Both the position numbers and the translations under genes were made by a program. Of a DNA stretch of 31,223 bases, positions 6,979-14,011 are shown piece after piece. Numbering within the stretch: position 1 is the first letter of the stretch; each line of letters starts with the position of its first letter. The notes under the pieces are model-generated. The model was not told where the DNA came from. It saw only the letters and a program-made list of their open reading frames with translations, and searched no databases. The DNA comes from CAIVAT01 sp038212325 (GTDB taxonomy: Bacteria; Bacteroidota; Bacteroidia; Bacteroidales; FEN-979). The stretch is from assembly GCA_038212325.1 (NCBI GenBank), contig JBBQUQ010000034.1, positions 1 to 31,223 of the forward strand, in the 5' to 3' direction.

Positions 6979-7686
6979 ATGAACCAAAAAATAAAAATAC
7001 TGCTGGTCGAAGATGACCCCAACTTCGGATCGATCATGAAGTCTTACCTTGAACTGAACGATTTTGCGGTTGTTTTGAAAACCGATGGAAATCAAGGCCT
7101 GTCGGCCTTTAAGTCAGAACCGTTTGACATCTGCATCCTCGACGTCATGATGCCGGAAATGGACGGGTTTACCCTTGCCCGGGAGATCAGGAAGGCAAAC
7201 AGCGAAACGCCTTTTATTTTTTTAACGGCAAAATCACTTAAGGAAGATATGTTAGAAGGCTTTAAAGCAGGCGCTGATGACTATATAACAAAACCCTTCG
7301 ACTCAGAAGTCCTGTTGTTCAAGTTGCATGCTATTTTGAAGAGGCACATGCAACGAACTGCAATGGAGGCTGATGTCAATGAGATGGTGGTTGGCAGGCT
7401 CCTGTTCAATTACAACCTGCGCACCCTCTCCTATGATAACATCACGCAGCAGCTCTCTCCCAAGGAGGCGAGCCTGCTGAAAATGCTCTTCACCGCCAAA
7501 GACGGAATCCTGTTGCGCAAAGACGCCCTTGAGAAAATCTGGGGTTCCGATAATTACTTCAACGGCCGCAGCATGGATGTTTTCATCGCCCGCCTGCGCA
7601 AATGCCTGAAGGCCGACCCTTCCATTGAAATCGCCAATATCCATGGCAACGGTTTCAGGATCATCATCGCTACCCCATCCGTTTAA
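6979..7686 (+). CDS. OmpR/RprY-family response regulator
   Basis: This 235-residue DNA-binding regulator is probably the partner of the kinase directly upstream. The receiver domain begins KILLVEDD and has phospho-acceptor D55 in ILDVMMPEMDG, the switch Thr (FLTAKS) and K105 in YITKPF. The C-terminal winged helix (LSPKEASLLKML ... RSMDVFIARLRKCLK ... IHGNGFRI) is of OmpR/PhoB type and resembles Bacteroidota RprY. It forms a two-gene operon with the kinase (18-base gap). The spacer contains a purine-rich stretch (GAAAAAAAAAGAGA) that may serve as ribosome binding site. Target genes are unknown; the divergent secreted protein gene is a natural candidate. Confidence 0.93.
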   Translation: MNQKIKILLVEDDPNFGSIMKSYLELNDFAVVLKTDGNQGLSAFKSEPFDICILDVMMPEMDGFTLAREIRKANSETPFIFLTAKSLKEDMLEGFKAGADDYITKPFDSEVLLFKLHAILKRHMQRTAMEADVNEMVVGRLLFNYNLRTLSYDNITQQLSPKEASLLKMLFTAKDGILLRKDALEKIWGSDNYFNGRSMDVFIARLRKCLKADPSIEIANIHGNGFRIIIATPSV

Positions 7687-7741
7687 CCCTCTCCGGTTCG
7701 TTACACATTCCAACTTCGTAACTCGTCATGCAGCATTTTCT

Positions 7742-7776
7742 TTGTGAAGTTATTAACATTGTGAATATAATAACAT
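7742..7776 (+). promoter_or_regulatory. Two adjoining Rex-like operators upstream of hydrogenase operon 2
   Basis: TTGTGAAGTTATTAACAT (7742-7759) and TTGTGAATATAATAACAT (7759-7776) each have a perfect left half-site TTGTGAA of the Rex consensus and a weaker right half. They share one base and lie just upstream of the -33 element at 7783. The two left halves in the same orientation, 17 bases apart, suggest a double site. Binding is inference from similarity and from rex in the window. Confidence 0.5.
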
Positions 7777-7782
7777 ATAATA

Positions 7783-7813
7783 TTTGTTTATAATTTCAAA
7801 GCATGTAATTTTG
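7783..7813 (+). promoter_or_regulatory. Promoter of hydrogenase operon 2 (-33 TTTG, -7 TAATTTTG)
   Basis: TTTG at 7783-7786 is separated by exactly 19 bases from TAATTTTG at 7806-7813. This is the best full match to the Bacteroidota promoter in the window. Transcription would start near 7819-7820, after the ATG at 7784, which therefore cannot be the hndB start. It supports initiation at 7838. Confidence 0.7.
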
Positions 7814-7837
7814 CAGTCCTATTCAACAGCAATTATT

Positions 7838-8236
7838 ATGGAAAAAATCAAATCTCTCGCCGAACTTAAAAAGTTGCAGGAGTCCCTTCGTGCCAAATAT
7901 GACTTGCGGGAAAAAAGCAATGAGCCCGACACCCGTATCCAGGTTAAGGTTGCAATGGCTACCTGTGGCATCGCCTCCGGCGCAAAAGAGGTTATGGAGG
8001 TTTTCATCGAAGAGTTTACCAAACGGAACATTGACGCCGTTGTTACACAAACGGGCTGCATGGGTTATTGCTATGCCGAACCAACCGTTGAGATCACAAA
8101 ACCAGGAAATGAACCCATTACCTTCGGCTATGTCGATGTAAAAAAAGCCAGCAAGATCATCGACAAGTACGTTCTTAACAACGAACTGGTTGATGGAATC
8201 ATCCCGGTGAATTATGAAACAATTGATAATAAATAA
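7838..8236 (+). CDS. hndB: [FeFe] hydrogenase operon 2, HndB-like thioredoxin-fold [2Fe-2S] protein
   Basis: This 132-residue small iron-sulfur protein resembles HndB of the NADP/NAD-linked HndABCD hydrogenase of Desulfovibrio and the matching domain in other bifurcating hydrogenases. After a helical N-terminus, MATCGIASGAKEV (40-52) and GCMGYC (73-78) give three cysteines, C43, C74 and C78, rather than the usual four. This pattern recurs in the N-terminal domain of HydB in operon 3. I start it at 7838, 54 bases inside the longest frame, because the promoter lies between the two possible starts. The next gene follows after 17 bases. Its role is probably structural or electron-carrying within the complex; whether it binds a cluster is unsure because one ligand is missing. 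Confidence 0.85.
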   Translation: MEKIKSLAELKKLQESLRAKYDLREKSNEPDTRIQVKVAMATCGIASGAKEVMEVFIEEFTKRNIDAVVTQTGCMGYCYAEPTVEITKPGNEPITFGYVDVKKASKIIDKYVLNNELVDGIIPVNYETIDNK

Positions 8237-8253
8237 AATCCGGAAATAGTCAG

Positions 8254-10047
8254 ATGGCAAAAATAAAATATCATATGCTTGTTTGCGGGGGGACTGGATG
8301 CCAGGCCGCAAAAAGCGAAGAAATCCTGAAAAATTTTCAGGATTTAATTATCTCGAAAGGCCTTGAAGCCGAGGTTCAGGTGATCAAGACGGGTTGTTTC
8401 GGTTTTTGTGAGAAGGGGCCCATTGTAAAAATGATGCCCGACAACACATTTTACACCCGGGTGAAGCCCGAAGATTGCACGGAGATCCTCGAAGAGCATA
8501 TCATTAAAGGCAAAAGAGTAAACCGGCTGCTTTATAAGGACCCTGAAACCGGGGAATACAGGAGCGATTCAAAGCACATGGGTTTCTACAAGAAACAGAT
8601 CCGGATAGTTTTGCGGAATTGCGGCTTCATCAACCCTGAAAATATTGACGAGTATATCGCCCGGGATGGATACCAGGCCCTGGGAAAGGTGCTGACTGAA
8701 TTGACCCCCGAGGCTACCATTGAAATTTTAAAAAAATCGGGACTTCGCGGGCGCGGCGGCGGAGGATTTCCTACTGGCTTGAAATGGGAGATCACCCGCA
8801 ACGTTGGAGCCGACCAGAAATATGTGGTCTGCAATGCCGATGAAGGCGACCCCGGAGCTTTCATGGACCGCTCTGTTCTTGAAGGAGACCCGCATACCGT
8901 ACTCGAAGCCATGGCCATCAACGGCTTTTGCACAGGTGCCGACAAAGGTGTCATCTACATCAGGGCTGAATACCCGCTGGCTGTTGAACGGTTAAAAATC
9001 GCCATGAAACAGGCCAGGGAATATGGATTGCTTGGAAATGACATCCTGGGCACCGGCTTCAATTTCGATATCGAAATCCGCTATGGCGCCGGCGCTTTTG
9101 TGTGCGGTGAAGAGACGGCATTGATCCATTCGATGGAGGGGCTGCGCGGTGAACCGACAGTAAAACCGCCTTTTCCTTCCGAATCAGGTTTCTTTGGTAA
9201 ACCTACCAATGTTAACAATGTCGAAACCTATGCCAACATCCCAGCCATCATCCTGAAGGGTGCCGACTGGTTTGCAGGTATCGGAACCGAAAAGTCCAAA
9301 GGAACAAAAGTTTTTGCACTTGCCGGAAAAATCAACAATGTTGGCCTGATTGAGGTGCCGATGGGCATCACCCTGCGTGAAGTGATCTTTGAGATCGGCG
9401 GCGGGATCAAGAATGACCGCAAATTCAAAGCCGTACAAACCGGCGGACCTTCAGGCGGGATGCTGACTGAAAAAGATCTTGACACCCCCATTGATTATGA
9501 CAACCTAATCGCAGCAGGCTCCATGATGGGCTCAGGGGGCATGATCGTCATGGATGAGGATGACTGCATGGTGGCCATGGCCAAATTCTACCTTGAATTC
9601 ACCGTTGAAGAATCATGCGGAAAATGTTCTCCATGCAGGATCGGCAACAAGCGGTTGTTCGAAATGCTGGAAAAAGTAACCCAGGGTAATGCAGTTATGG
9701 ACGACCTTGACAAACTGCGCAACCTCAGCCATGTGATCAAAGATACGTCGCTTTGCGGACTTGGGCAAACCTCTCCCAACCCTGTTCTCTCATCCATGGA
9801 TAATTTCTACCATGAATACCTGGAGCATGTGGGTGATAAAAAATGCCGCGCAGGCAATTGCAAGTCGCTGATGCAATACATCATTATTCCTGAAAACTGT
9901 ATCGGATGTACCCTGTGCGCCAGGAATTGCCCGGTCGACGCAATCGCCGGCGAACGCAAGCAGGTACACCTGATCGACCAGGAAAAATGCATCAAATGCG
10001 GGGCATGTCTGGAGAAGTGCAAGTTCAACGCGATTTTTATTAAATAA
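8254..10047 (+). CDS. hndC: [FeFe] hydrogenase operon 2, full-length HndC/HydB NADH-FMN subunit
   Basis: This 597-residue flavoprotein subunit exchanges electrons with NAD(H) and is the proposed bifurcation site. An N-terminal thioredoxin-like [2Fe-2S] domain (C11, C16, C48, C52) is followed by the FMN/NAD core (GLRGRGGGGFPTG near 163-175, CNADEGDPGAFM, GAFVCGEETAL) and an SLBB region. The [4Fe-4S] motif SCGKCSPCR is near 452-460. The segment EHVGDKKCRAGNC resembles the zinc site described in the Thermotoga HydB. The C-terminus is a 2x[4Fe-4S] ferredoxin domain (CIGCTLCARNC, CIKCGACLEKC). These domains match the architecture of characterised electron-bifurcating HydB. It sits in a tight operon between hndB and hndD (13-base gap). 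Confidence 0.95.
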   Translation: MAKIKYHMLVCGGTGCQAAKSEEILKNFQDLIISKGLEAEVQVIKTGCFGFCEKGPIVKMMPDNTFYTRVKPEDCTEILEEHIIKGKRVNRLLYKDPETGEYRSDSKHMGFYKKQIRIVLRNCGFINPENIDEYIARDGYQALGKVLTELTPEATIEILKKSGLRGRGGGGFPTGLKWEITRNVGADQKYVVCNADEGDPGAFMDRSVLEGDPHTVLEAMAINGFCTGADKGVIYIRAEYPLAVERLKIAMKQAREYGLLGNDILGTGFNFDIEIRYGAGAFVCGEETALIHSMEGLRGEPTVKPPFPSESGFFGKPTNVNNVETYANIPAIILKGADWFAGIGTEKSKGTKVFALAGKINNVGLIEVPMGITLREVIFEIGGGIKNDRKFKAVQTGGPSGGMLTEKDLDTPIDYDNLIAAGSMMGSGGMIVMDEDDCMVAMAKFYLEFTVEESCGKCSPCRIGNKRLFEMLEKVTQGNAVMDDLDKLRNLSHVIKDTSLCGLGQTSPNPVLSSMDNFYHEYLEHVGDKKCRAGNCKSLMQYIIIPENCIGCTLCARNCPVDAIAGERKQVHLIDQEKCIKCGACLEKCKFNAIFIK

Positions 10048-10060
10048 CCAGGAGGAATAC

Positions 10061-11833
10061 ATGGAAATGGTAAAACTGACCATCGACGGAAAACCGGTCG
10101 AGGTCGAAAAAGATACAACGATCTTAAAAGCTGCCAGGTTAATTGGCATTGATATACCTACCCTTTGCTACTTTCAACTCAAAGACATGAACATTGAAAA
10201 CCGTCCGGGCGGATGCCGCATTTGTGTGGTAGAAGTCGTCGGGCGGCGAAATCTCGCTCCTGCCTGCTCTACCAATGTAGCCAAGGATATGGTTGTTAAC
10301 ACCCACTCTATCAGGGTATTGAACGCGCGCCGTACTGTTCTGGAGTTAATTCTCTCCGATCATCCTGCCGAATGTCTTACCTGTGCCAAATCGGGCTATT
10401 GTGAGCTCCAGACCATGGCACAGCAACTTGGCGTACGCGAATTGCCTTACCAGGGTGAACAGTCGACCTACCGCAAGGATACGTCGCCTGCCATCATCAG
10501 GGATGTTGACAAATGCATCATGTGCAGGCGGTGCGAAATGATGTGTAATGATGTACAGACGGTAGGTGCGCTTTCTGCCGTCAACAGAGGGTTTATGGCA
10601 GTGGTGGCTCCGGCGTTCGAAATGAATCTCGAGAAATCTCCCTGTACTTACTGCGGACAATGTGTATCTGTTTGTCCGACCGGTGCCTTAACCGAAGTTG
10701 ACCACTCGCGCAACGTGATTAATTCACTCGCAGATCCTGCGAAAACAGTTGTTGTTCAAACAGCACCTGCCGTTCGTGCCGCCCTTGGCGAAGAATTTGG
10801 CCTTGCGCCAGGCACTCTTGTAACGGGTAAGATGGTCGCAGCACTCAGACGACTTGGCTTTGACTACGTGTTCGACACCGACTTTGCTGCCGACCTTACT
10901 ATCATGGAAGAAGGAAGCGAATTACTCGACCGCCTTACCCGTTACCTCAAGGGTGATCAGAATGTGAAACTGCCTATTCTCACCTCCTGTTGCCCGGGAT
11001 GGGTAAACTTCTTTGAGCACAATTTCCCCGACCTGATGGATGTGCCCTCAACGGCAAAATCGCCCCAGCAGATGTTCGGGCCGATTGCGAAGGAGTATTT
11101 CGGCAAGAAACTGGGAATCGACCGTAAAAACATGATCGTTGTTTCGATCATGCCCTGCCTGGCCAAGAAATATGAGTGCCAGCGCGACGAGTTCAAAGTA
11201 AATGGTGATCCCGATGTCAATTATTCACTCTCGACCCGCGAACTGGCCCACCTGATCAAACTGGCGAACATTGACTTCAACAGCTTGCCTGATGAGGACT
11301 TCGACAACCCGCTGGGCGAATCGACCGGTGCTGGTGTCATTTTCGGCAATACCGGCGGTGTGATCGAAGCAGCATGCCGCACAGCCTATGAACTTTTTAC
11401 AGGTAAAAAACTGGAAAAGGTGGAATTCAACGAACTGCGCGGACTTGAGAACATCCGGCATGCAACGCTTGATTTCGACGGACTGCCCATCAACATCGGC
11501 ATCGCGCATGGCCTCGGCAATGCACGAAAACTCCTGGAAGATGTCCAGGCCGGCAAAAGCCAGTTCCACGCCATCGAGATCATGGCTTGCCCCGGCGGAT
11601 GCATCGGGGGTGGGGGTCAGCCTTTCCACCATGGCGATTCGGAGATCATCAAACAACGGGCAGCAGCCATTTACCGCGAAGATGCAGGCAAACCCATTCG
11701 CAAATCTCATGAGAATCCATTCATTATCAAATTATACGAGGAATTCTTGGGCAAACCACTGGGTGAAAAGTCGCACCAGCTGCTGCATACACACTATTTT
11801 GATAAAAGCAATGACACGTATGTGGAGGAATAA
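10061..11833 (+). CDS. hndD: [FeFe] hydrogenase operon 2, catalytic HndD/HydA
   Basis: This 590-residue group A3-type catalytic subunit has the N-terminal [2Fe-2S] (C36, C52, C55, C69), a His-Cys3 [4Fe-4S] (H101, C105, C108, C114) and two [4Fe-4S] (C152/155/158/162 and C195/198/201/205). The H-domain follows with canonical motifs L1 TSCCPGW (C310, C311), L2 MPCLAKKYE (C366) and L3 MACPGGC (C510, C514) plus GGGGQP. All H-cluster ligands and the proton-relay Cys (C310) are present, in contrast to the operon 1 enzyme. The C-terminus keeps the FLGKPLGEKSHQLLHTHY tail. The SD AGGAGG (10050-10055) is ideally placed before the ATG. It should be an active, cytoplasmic, NADH/ferredoxin-coupled hydrogenase. 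Confidence 0.96.
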   Translation: MEMVKLTIDGKPVEVEKDTTILKAARLIGIDIPTLCYFQLKDMNIENRPGGCRICVVEVVGRRNLAPACSTNVAKDMVVNTHSIRVLNARRTVLELILSDHPAECLTCAKSGYCELQTMAQQLGVRELPYQGEQSTYRKDTSPAIIRDVDKCIMCRRCEMMCNDVQTVGALSAVNRGFMAVVAPAFEMNLEKSPCTYCGQCVSVCPTGALTEVDHSRNVINSLADPAKTVVVQTAPAVRAALGEEFGLAPGTLVTGKMVAALRRLGFDYVFDTDFAADLTIMEEGSELLDRLTRYLKGDQNVKLPILTSCCPGWVNFFEHNFPDLMDVPSTAKSPQQMFGPIAKEYFGKKLGIDRKNMIVVSIMPCLAKKYECQRDEFKVNGDPDVNYSLSTRELAHLIKLANIDFNSLPDEDFDNPLGESTGAGVIFGNTGGVIEAACRTAYELFTGKKLEKVEFNELRGLENIRHATLDFDGLPINIGIAHGLGNARKLLEDVQAGKSQFHAIEIMACPGGCIGGGGQPFHHGDSEIIKQRAAAIYREDAGKPIRKSHENPFIIKLYEEFLGKPLGEKSHQLLHTHYFDKSNDTYVEE

Positions 11834-11839
11834 AAATAA

Positions 11840-11865
11840 ATAGCGAAATGGTGAAATAGCGAAAT
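11840..11865 (+). repeat. Period-8 micro-tandem repeat (GAAATAGC/GAAATGGT)
   Basis: The gap between hndD and hndA contains octamer units GAAATGGT and GAAATAGC in tandem. The same family recurs before trmD (26251-26268) and, inverted, next to the ECF sigma gene (27832-27863). Confidence 0.6.
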
Positions 11866-11878
11866 AAAGAGATGAATT

Positions 11879-12358
11879 ATGGCAAAGATTAAATTATCAG
11901 AAAAGAAAATAGAGGAGCTGAAAGAGGTTTGCAAATCCTTTAACAATGAAAAGGGTGAACTTATCAATGTTCTACATAAAGCGCAGAGCATGTTCGGGTA
12001 TCTTCCGGCCGAACTGCAGGAAGTGATTGGAAAGGAGCTGAATGTTTCGGTGGCGCATGTGTACGGCGTGGTGACTTTTTACTCTTTTTTCACCATGACC
12101 CCAAAAGGAGAGCATCCTATTTCGATATGTCTTGGCACTGCCTGCTATGTGCGTGGAGCTGAAAAAGTTCTGGAAGAATTCAGGCGGGTATTGAAAATAC
12201 AGGTCGGAGAGACCACCGCGGATGGCAAGTTCTCACTAAGTTGCCTGCGATGTGTCGGCGCCTGCGGACTTGCCCCGGTTGTGCTGGTCGGTGAGAAAGT
12301 TTATGGCCGTGTATCGCCGGAAGGTGTCAAAGATATTGTTGCCGAATACAATAATTAA
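11879..12358 (+). CDS. hndA: [FeFe] hydrogenase operon 2, HndA/HydC NuoE-like [2Fe-2S] subunit
   Basis: This is the 159-residue 24-kDa-type subunit of the second trimeric hydrogenase. The N-terminal helices (GELINVLHKAQSMFGYLP, HVYGVVTFYSFF) are followed by the [2Fe-2S] ligands C84, C89, C125 and C129 in the NuoE pattern. It is last in this operon, whereas the equivalent gene is first in operons 1 and 3, so the gene order has been rearranged. The gap from hndD is 45 bases and carries a simple repeat but no promoter box, so it is probably co-transcribed. It would complete an HndABCD complex with the upstream three genes. Confidence 0.93.
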   Translation: MAKIKLSEKKIEELKEVCKSFNNEKGELINVLHKAQSMFGYLPAELQEVIGKELNVSVAHVYGVVTFYSFFTMTPKGEHPISICLGTACYVRGAEKVLEEFRRVLKIQVGETTADGKFSLSCLRCVGACGLAPVVLVGEKVYGRVSPEGVKDIVAEYNN

Positions 12359-12420
12359 CCCATTTTGCAGCTAAATTCTTATAACTTTCTTATTTTAAAC
12401 TGACACATTTTAACTCAAAG

Positions 12421-12465
12421 CACCTCACCCCCGGCACCCCCTCTCCTAAAGGCGAAGGGGGCATT
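12421..12465 (+). repeat. Imperfect C-rich/G-rich inverted repeat
   Basis: A CACCTCACCCCCGG-like run leads into CCCCCTCTCC (12437-12446), TAAA and GGCGAAGGGGG (12451-12461), an imperfect hairpin. It lies in the convergent gap after hndA and resembles interspersed repeats often seen in Bacteroidota genomes. It is not followed by a T-tract, so terminator function is uncertain. Confidence 0.45.
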
Positions 12466-12521
12466 CTCCGTTATTGAAACATACAATTTTATCTCGTTTA
12501 ATGTATAACAGCCGGATTTTA

Positions 12522-12529
12522 TACATTTG
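12522..12529 (+). promoter_or_regulatory. -7-like box before a small membrane ORF
   Basis: TACATTTG matches TAnnTTTG. It lies about 20 bases upstream of the ATG at 12549, in a stretch (12359-12750) with no other convincing gene. Confidence 0.35.
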
Positions 12530-12548
12530 TCGGTCAAAGCACTGAGCA

Positions 12549-12770
12549 ATGTTATTGTTTCTGTCGATAACAGGGATCATCCTGTCAGGGATCCTTTTGT
12601 TTTTAATGCCGGAAGGTTTAAATCTTCTGTTTTCCTTGGAGGCTTTTTCTTCCTGGTCAGCCTATATGGTATCATCCAGTATTCAATTCTCTATTCACAT
12701 TCAGTTGTTCTTGTCAGTATCATTTTTATCAATAGCAAGGATGACACCTGTCAAAAAAACTTCATGGTGA
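12549..12770 (+). CDS. Possible small hydrophobic membrane protein (73 aa), unrecognised
   Basis: The frame encodes a hydrophobic peptide with a likely first membrane helix (LFLSITGIILSGILLFLM), a short linker and a second hydrophobic part (SIQFSIHIQLFLSVSFL). It ends in ARMTPVKKTSW. A -7-like box lies 20 bases upstream, and its 3' end overlaps the convergent phosphatase gene by 20 bases. The opening resembles N-terminal helices of small integral membrane proteins, but no family can be named. It may be a real small gene, the remnant of a longer membrane protein, or chance. No strong Shine-Dalgarno is visible. Confidence 0.35.
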   Translation: MLLFLSITGIILSGILLFLMPEGLNLLFSLEAFSSWSAYMVSSSIQFSIHIQLFLSVSFLSIARMTPVKKTSW

Positions 12771-13935
12771 CCTCTTTCAGAAACTTTTCTTCGAGGGTCC
12801 TGGTAATCCGGTGTACCACCGTTCTCCGGAGTTCGAGTTCAACAGGCATGGTTGGATCCTGATGCGCGGTATTGATGTTTGTACCAACCAGGAAATGAAT
12901 TTCATCACTATCAAGTAGATACCTTACAATCTCATCGGCAGGGCCTTTTCCGAGCTGGTAGTTGTTGTTGTATTTTTTCAGCAGTTCGCTTACCTTGCTA
13001 AGCGTGAGGATACCTTCCGTTATAAGGTCAACACCGTTCATGTATGAAACCGGCGGCAACTCCGGATCCAGCATCACCTTACTGTCGGTAATCTCCTCAC
13101 CCCATTCCCGCGCAACCATATCGCCGGTGGTGGCACCGCAAATAATCTTTGTTCCCACGAATTGTTTCAGCAGGCCTGTGAACATCCCATCATTTGCAGG
13201 ATCCTGGGGAGGTCCTGAAAAAATCATCAGTTTGCGCGGTTCACGAAAATAGATCACCCCGCAACTGATATCATCCAGCGGATGAAAATTATCATGCTGG
13301 TTCGCCTTGTTGATAACTCTGGAACTAAGCTTGACCGCAGAGATATCTGACTCTTCCCGGATCGTTTCTTCCACAAATTTCTGCAGGTTTTCCAGGCCCC
13401 AGCCCAACTGGTATTTTTCGCTGCCCAACCCCGATTGAGTCACTCCGTCGGTGCAAAAAACGATGCGGTCTTCTTTCTGGGGTTTAAACCCGGCGGTAAG
13501 CACCTCCCTGCCGGCATTCTTGTCGCCCTCAAGCACAATGCAGTTCCAGTCAGGTTCATGTAACCTGGAACCCCGCAGTACCATGGTTTTCGGGTTTTCA
13601 TATTCCAATATGTGCACCTCGCCTTCTACATCGATTTCAACAACCGTAAAGGTGGAGTAGTTCATGTTCTTTACACTGTCGACAGGGAGTGTTTTCATGA
13701 TGATTTCTGTGCTTTTCTGAACACTCTTATGTTCCTGCGTAAAATTTACCGCCAGTGTTGCAGTGAGCGTAGCCAGCATGTTGGCCTTGATTCCATGGCC
13801 CATGCCATCGGACAGCACAACAATAATCCTCCCCTCTTCCTTGATACGCTTTGAAATGAAAACATCGCCGCAAACACGTGCTTCGCCATGGCATTTCTGC
13901 TGACACGCGACTTCTATGAAAAACTTTTCATCCAT
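12751..13935 (-). CDS. SpoIIE/PP2C-family serine phosphatase associated with a sensory [FeFe] hydrogenase
   Basis: This 394-residue protein has an N-terminal SpoIIE-type PP2C domain. The metal-binding motif VVLSDGMGHG is near residues 39-48, a second acidic motif is FCTDGVTQSG, and LDDISCGVIYF closes the domain. The remaining C-terminal part (about 235-394, starting KLMIFSGPPQDP) resembles the extra domain seen in phosphatases encoded next to group C [FeFe] hydrogenases; I cannot name its function. It lacks membrane segments. It follows the PAS-containing sensory hydrogenase on the same strand with a 76-base gap holding a hairpin. Such gene pairs are known as the phosphatase-linked class of sensory [FeFe] hydrogenases. 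It probably dephosphorylates a Ser/Thr-phosphorylated protein in response to H2 (inference); no anti-sigma or anti-anti-sigma partner is in the window. Confidence 0.85.
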   Translation of the reverse strand: MDEKFFIEVACQQKCHGEARVCGDVFISKRIKEEGRIIVVLSDGMGHGIKANMLATLTATLAVNFTQEHKSVQKSTEIIMKTLPVDSVKNMNYSTFTVVEIDVEGEVHILEYENPKTMVLRGSRLHEPDWNCIVLEGDKNAGREVLTAGFKPQKEDRIVFCTDGVTQSGLGSEKYQLGWGLENLQKFVEETIREESDISAVKLSSRVINKANQHDNFHPLDDISCGVIYFREPRKLMIFSGPPQDPANDGMFTGLLKQFVGTKIICGATTGDMVAREWGEEITDSKVMLDPELPPVSYMNGVDLITEGILTLSKVSELLKKYNNNYQLGKGPADEIVRYLLDSDEIHFLVGTNINTAHQDPTMPVELELRRTVVHRITRTLEEKFLKEVTMKFF

Positions 13936-13969
13936 GAAAAGGTTGTGATTATCAGTAAAATTAAAAAAC

Positions 13970-14003
13970 TACGAACGACGAACTTCGTACTTCGTCGTTC
14001 GTA
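13970..14003 (-). terminator. Strong hairpin with T-tract between sensory hydrogenase and phosphatase
   Basis: Arms of 13 bases (13970-13982 and 13991-14003; core ACGAACGACGAA / TTCGTCGTTCGT) form a near-perfect stem with an 8-base loop. On the minus strand the stem is followed by AGTTTTTTAATTTT, as in a rho-independent terminator. It lies just after the sensory hydrogenase stop and before the phosphatase, for which no separate -7 box was found. It may attenuate read-through, or be an interspersed repeat. Confidence 0.6.
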
Positions 14004-14011
14004 CTTTTATT

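Noticed and set aside
5068..7686. Sensor kinase/OmpR regulator pair as part of the H2-sensing system
   Set aside because: It has no H-cluster or redox motif and a periplasmic sensor region; position between hydrogenase operons alone is not enough.
7784..7837. Longer N-terminus for hndB starting at 7784
   Set aside because: It would contain the promoter (TTTG-19-TAATTTTG, ending 7813) within the coding region, and the extra 18 residues do not resemble family members.
12527..12862. Plus-strand 111-codon frame overlapping the phosphatase gene
   Set aside because: A third of it is antisense to phosphatase coding sequence and its composition is not protein-like; the 73-codon frame is the better candidate in this gap.
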